Shown piece by piece: positions 61,080 through 64,000 of a stretch of DNA of 64,000 bases. Position 1 is the stretch's first letter; each line of letters opens with the position of its first letter. Source of the stretch: Adhaeribacter rhizoryzae (GTDB taxonomy: Bacteria; Bacteroidota; Bacteroidia; Cytophagales; Hymenobacteraceae); the NCBI RefSeq assembly GCF_008629685.1, contig NZ_VWSF01000003.1:1-64000 (forward strand). Reading direction: 5' to 3'. Below the pieces are notes generated by a model that saw only the letters and a list, made by a program, of their open reading frames with translations, was not told where the DNA came from and searched no databases. A program made the position numbers and the translations under genes.

Positions 61080-62201
61080 ATGCTGATACTGCTTTTAGGA
61101 TTAATATTTTTATACGGATGGGTTATGCTGCGGCGGCTGTGGGCCTGGCAACAAATGCCACCCGCAATACTGCCACCGGATTTTAAATCAAAAACCAAAA
61201 TATCGGTAATTATTCCTATCCGCAACGAAAGACAGAATATTTCCCGGCTCCTTCAGGATTTAAGCAACCAAAACTATCCGGCACAATTATTCGAAGTATT
61301 GGTGATAAATGATCATTCCGAGGATAATTCAGAAGAATTAGTTAACCAGTTAGCCGGGCAGGTTCCTTTTACTTTGCGGTGCTTAAACCTGGCAGAACAA
61401 ACCGGAAAAAAAGCGGCCGTAGCGCTGGGGGTAGCCGCCGCCACCGGGGAGTTATTGGTTTTTACCGACGGTGATTGCCGGGTGCAGCCAAACTGGCTAA
61501 CTTATTTCGCCTTTTGTTACGTTACAAAGGAGGCAAAATTTATTAGTGGCCCGGTTTGTTACGCGCCTACGCCTACGTTTTTCGAGAAAATGCAGTTGGT
61601 AGAATTTGCCAGCTTAATTGGTACCGGCGGCAGCTCCATTGCCTTAGGCAAACCCAACATGTGCAACGGGGCCAACTTAGCGTACCCGAAAGAAATATTT
61701 ACCCAGGTTAATGGTTTTGCCGGCAACGCGCACCTGCCCTCCGGCGACGACGAATTTTTGATGCACAAAGTACACCAACAATATCCAGGCTCGGTTTACT
61801 TCCTGAAAGCCTCGGCGGCTACAGTTTTTACCCAGGCCAAACCTACATTAGCCAGTTTTTTTGCCCAACGGGTGCGTTGGGCCAGCAAATGGCCGGCTTA
61901 CCAGCAAATAGGCGTAAAACTGCTGGCGGTGCTGGTGTTTGGCGTAAACTTTATGTTGTTCTTAGGTCTGCTGTTGGCCTTAACGAATAATTTTTCCTGG
62001 TTTGCGCTAAGCTTAGCCTTTGGCCTTAAAATCCTTATCGATTTTCTGTTTTTAAAGCCCGTACTTAAGTTCTTTAATAAATTAAAATATTCCTATATTA
62101 TATTACCTTTACAGTTTATCTATGTGCCCTACGTGGTAATAACGGCTTTAACTGGTTTACGGGGTTCTTACCACTGGAAAGGAAGAAAAATAAAACCATA
62201 G
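61080..62201 (+). CDS. Membrane glycosyltransferase family 2
   Basis: Starting at ATG 61080 (an in-frame TTG at 61044 would add 12 residues), a 373-residue GT2 enzyme. An N-terminal hydrophobic segment (LILLLGLIFLYGWVML) precedes the GT-A domain with SVIIPIRNERQNISRLLQDL, EVLVINDHSEDNSEEL, VFTDGDCRVQPNWLTYF (DxD near residue 139) and the QRVRWASKWPAY acceptor motif near 267. Two or three C-terminal membrane segments follow. It is a different gene from the 51230 enzyme, but of the same family. It probably works on a surface or membrane-associated glycan. Confidence 0.88.
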   Translation: MLILLLGLIFLYGWVMLRRLWAWQQMPPAILPPDFKSKTKISVIIPIRNERQNISRLLQDLSNQNYPAQLFEVLVINDHSEDNSEELVNQLAGQVPFTLRCLNLAEQTGKKAAVALGVAAATGELLVFTDGDCRVQPNWLTYFAFCYVTKEAKFISGPVCYAPTPTFFEKMQLVEFASLIGTGGSSIALGKPNMCNGANLAYPKEIFTQVNGFAGNAHLPSGDDEFLMHKVHQQYPGSVYFLKASAATVFTQAKPTLASFFAQRVRWASKWPAYQQIGVKLLAVLVFGVNFMLFLGLLLALTNNFSWFALSLAFGLKILIDFLFLKPVLKFFNKLKYSYIILPLQFIYVPYVVITALTGLRGSYHWKGRKIKP

Positions 62202-62339
62202 TACTGCTTATTCACAAACTTTTAAGGCCTTAAAATTTTATTCGGAATAATTATTTAATATAAAATAATACTGAAAAAATAATAAATCAGCTAAAAAACA
62301 GTTTTAACCGAATAGTAGCGGTACCTGAACAATGTTAGT

Positions 62340-62597
62340 ATGAACGAAATTGAGTACGACATTATTGATGAACTATACTTTGTAACAGCTTACAAAGACA
62401 TAGCTGCAACTTTAAACCTATCGGACGAAGACCTGGGCCGGCACCTGGCTGCTTTGGCTAAAAAGGGCTATGTTAAAACCTTGTACCCCGACCCCGATAC
62501 CGAAGTAGCTTTCGACGAAAATATATTCCAAGCGAATTACCGGCAATATTTTTATTTGGCTACTAAAGCCGGCCTGATTACGCATAATTCTCGCTAA
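62340..62597 (+). CDS. Small wHTH-like protein before oppC (85 aa)
   Basis: An 85-residue acidic protein with a winged-helix-like pattern: YDIIDELYFVTAYKDIAATL, NLSDEDLGRHLAALAKKGYV, then KTLYPDPDTEV. The DLGRHLAALAKKGYVKTL stretch resembles the recognition helix and wing of MarR/ArsR-like proteins, but no close family is recognised. Its stop is at 62597 and the oppC-like ATG is at 62598, so the two are translationally linked. It may regulate the permease gene. A perfect TTTTAAGGCCTTAAAA palindrome lies ahead at 62220-62235. Confidence 0.65.
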   Translation: MNEIEYDIIDELYFVTAYKDIAATLNLSDEDLGRHLAALAKKGYVKTLYPDPDTEVAFDENIFQANYRQYFYLATKAGLITHNSR

Positions 62598-63773
62598 ATG
62601 GCTGTAACCCAAGCACCAGTTACTGTTTCGCGGCCACCCGCTTATTATATCCGGTTACGTTTATGGCGCAACAAACCGGCTATGCTGGGTTTACTATTTA
62701 TTTTGGCGGCCACGGTAATTGCTATTTTGGGTTATTTAATTTTACCCGATGCCACGCCAAATGCCAACAATAGTTTTGTAGCGTTGCAAAAGAAAACACC
62801 CGGCTTTGCGGTGCAGGTTTTACGCGTTCCGGTTAATACCGAGGCCGCGCCTGGGGTTAATATATTTTATAAAATGCTGTTCGGCCAGGAAGATTCTTAC
62901 CAGGAATACCCCATCCGGAGTTACCAGGTAAACGGCAGTTGGGTAATAGCCCAGCCTTACGAACAAAATAAAGCGTTGCCACAAGAAGATTTAAAATTTG
63001 CCATCTCGGCATTAACACCCCCGGGTACAATCCCCAATACTACCAAACAATTGCCAGGGCAGGTGGTTTATACAAAACACTTTTGGCTTGGCACCGATAA
63101 TGCCGGACGGGATGTGCTGAGTAGATTATTGTTGGGTACCCGTATTTCACTCGGTATTGGCCTGGTGGCGGTATTAATTTCGGTATTTGTGGGTATTGTT
63201 ATTGGTGCCATAGCCGGGTATTTTGGCGGGTTCATAGATAGGCTCATGCAGTTCCTGATGACCGTGGTTTGGTCGGTGCCGAGTATTATGCTGGTTATTG
63301 CTATCTCGCTGGCCCTGAATAGCAAAGGCATTTGGGTTTCGTTTGTGGCCGTGGGTTTAACCATGTGGGTTGACGTAGCCCGGGTAATACGCGGCCAATT
63401 TTTAAGTTTAAAAGAAAAAACGTATATTGAAGCTGTGCGTGTTCTGGGTTTGCCCCGGCACCGCATTATTTTAAATCATTTATTGCCCAACATGACCGGG
63501 CCGCTAATTGTAATAGCCACTGCAAATTTTGCCTCGGCTATTTTAATGGAAGCGGGCCTGAGTTTTCTGGGGTTGGGTGTGCAGCCGCCGGCTCCCTCCT
63601 GGGGAATGATGGTTAGCGAAGGTTTTCAGTTGATAGGAGCAAAAGCAGGATTCTACCTTGTTTTACTACCCAGTGTTCTCATCAGCTTATTGGTGTTGAG
63701 TTTTAATCTGCTCGGAAACGGGCTTCGTGATGCGTATGACCCTAAAATCCTCCTTACCAATACCCCTGGCTGA
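62598..63773 (+). CDS. OppC-like peptide ABC transporter permease
   Basis: A 391-residue inner-membrane permease. The N-terminal segment MLGLLFILAATVIAILGYLI is the first membrane helix, followed by a large extracytoplasmic loop (about residues 50-150) unusual in length for OppC but seen in Bacteroidota relatives. TRISLGIGLVAVLISVFVGI and GYFGGFIDRLMQFLMTVVWS are the family core. The EAA loop that contacts the ATPase is EAVRVLGLPRHRIILNHLLP near residue 275, and GLSFLGLGVQPPAPSWGMMV is the conserved C-terminal block. No OppB, ATPase or binding protein is visible in this window, so the rest of the transporter is elsewhere. Confidence 0.88.
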   Translation: MAVTQAPVTVSRPPAYYIRLRLWRNKPAMLGLLFILAATVIAILGYLILPDATPNANNSFVALQKKTPGFAVQVLRVPVNTEAAPGVNIFYKMLFGQEDSYQEYPIRSYQVNGSWVIAQPYEQNKALPQEDLKFAISALTPPGTIPNTTKQLPGQVVYTKHFWLGTDNAGRDVLSRLLLGTRISLGIGLVAVLISVFVGIVIGAIAGYFGGFIDRLMQFLMTVVWSVPSIMLVIAISLALNSKGIWVSFVAVGLTMWVDVARVIRGQFLSLKEKTYIEAVRVLGLPRHRIILNHLLPNMTGPLIVIATANFASAILMEAGLSFLGLGVQPPAPSWGMMVSEGFQLIGAKAGFYLVLLPSVLISLLVLSFNLLGNGLRDAYDPKILLTNTPG

Positions 63774-64000
63774 TGCCACGGATATTAAGAAGGAATTAAA
63801 CCTGAAAAAGCTGGAGCTTTCGGCTCTGCTGGAAGTTACCCAGGCAATTAATAATAATTTGCCCGAGTACTCCCTGTACAAAATATTTCACTTTACGCTA
63901 CTAGCCCAGTTGCACATAAACCGGCTTACCCTGTTTGTAGTCGACGACGATTGGGAGTGTAAAATTTGTTTTGGCACCAGCTACAACTTTAAAAAGCTCG
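63736..64000 (+). CDS. Probable PP2C-family serine/threonine phosphatase, 5' part
   Basis: The frame opens at an ATG overlapping the oppC end by 38 bases and continues through the window edge (88 codons seen). The sequence ELNLKKLELSALLEVTQAIN then NNLPEYSLYKIFHFTLLAQL and HINRLTLFVVDDDWECKICF matches, from memory, the GAF-like N-terminal region of SpoIIE/RsbU-type PP2C phosphatases in Cytophagales. The catalytic domain lies beyond the window, so the assignment rests on the N-terminus only. Confidence 0.6.
   Translation, partial: MTLKSSLPIPLADATDIKKELNLKKLELSALLEVTQAINNNLPEYSLYKIFHFTLLAQLHINRLTLFVVDDDWECKICFGTSYNFKKL

Noticed and set aside
1-64000. CRISPR array anywhere in the window
   Set aside because: No run of identical 25-40 base repeats with regular unique spacers was seen. 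The repeats at 14313-14875 are degenerate palindromes with larger and unequal spacing.

Overview
The window looks like a Bacteroidota chromosome, probably order Cytophagales (Hymenobacteraceae/Adhaeribacter-like; the genus is an inference). The reasons are a Bacteroides-type conjugation cluster (TraE/F/G/J/K/M/N order), a tyrosine recombinase of the kind found in Bacteroidota conjugative transposons, and weak Shine-Dalgarno signals. About 49 kb is accessory DNA; only the last 15 kb (from 49.2 kb) looks like ordinary chromosome.

Region 1 (1-13.7 kb) is a damaged defence island. An IS4-family element cut by the window edge has truncated mcrC next to an intact-looking mcrB. Divergent from these is a tight four-gene operon: a PLD-SNF2 helicase, a KilA-N domain protein, a large Eco57I-like DNA methyltransferase and an SMC/RecF-like ATPase, closed by a strong terminator. 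The methyltransferase is interrupted by one in-frame TAA. This operon is the best candidate here for an undescribed system.

Region 2 (13.7-17 kb) is mostly decayed sequence. It holds five copies of a ~36-bp element bounded by TTTACAA and TTGTAAA, gene fragments, and a small operon of short accessory proteins, one of them frameshifted.

Region 3 (17-24.7 kb) carries a mutagenesis/repair cargo: an SRAP (HMCES/YedK-like) protein, a Y-family polymerase and a DnaE-type polymerase, plus unknown proteins.

Region 4 (24.8-49.2 kb) is the conjugative core. Leftward genes encode primase, relaxosome protein, MobB-like relaxase and type IV coupling protein. Rightward genes encode a hybrid sensor kinase/response regulator with a LuxR-type output domain, an unknown 401-residue protein, and a type IV secretion operon (TraE, F, G, three TraI-like paralogues, J, K, M, N). 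A DUF protein, an excisionase-like HTH flanked by two related small proteins, and the integrase follow. The element ends beside a tRNA-Ser(GGA) gene, a plausible integration site. The other end was not found and may lie left of the window.

Region 5 (49.35-64 kb) is chromosomal. It contains a leftward operon of glycosyltransferase, polysaccharide deacetylase, glycosyltransferase, TatD nuclease and L-asparaginase. After it come a metzincin-type protease, CobA next to a degenerate ABC ATPase, a LPG_synthase_TM-type membrane protein, a Tat-exported Gfo/Idh/MocA oxidoreductase, a glycosyltransferase, an OppC-like permease and the start of a probable PP2C phosphatase. Several intergenic spaces hold long inverted repeats.
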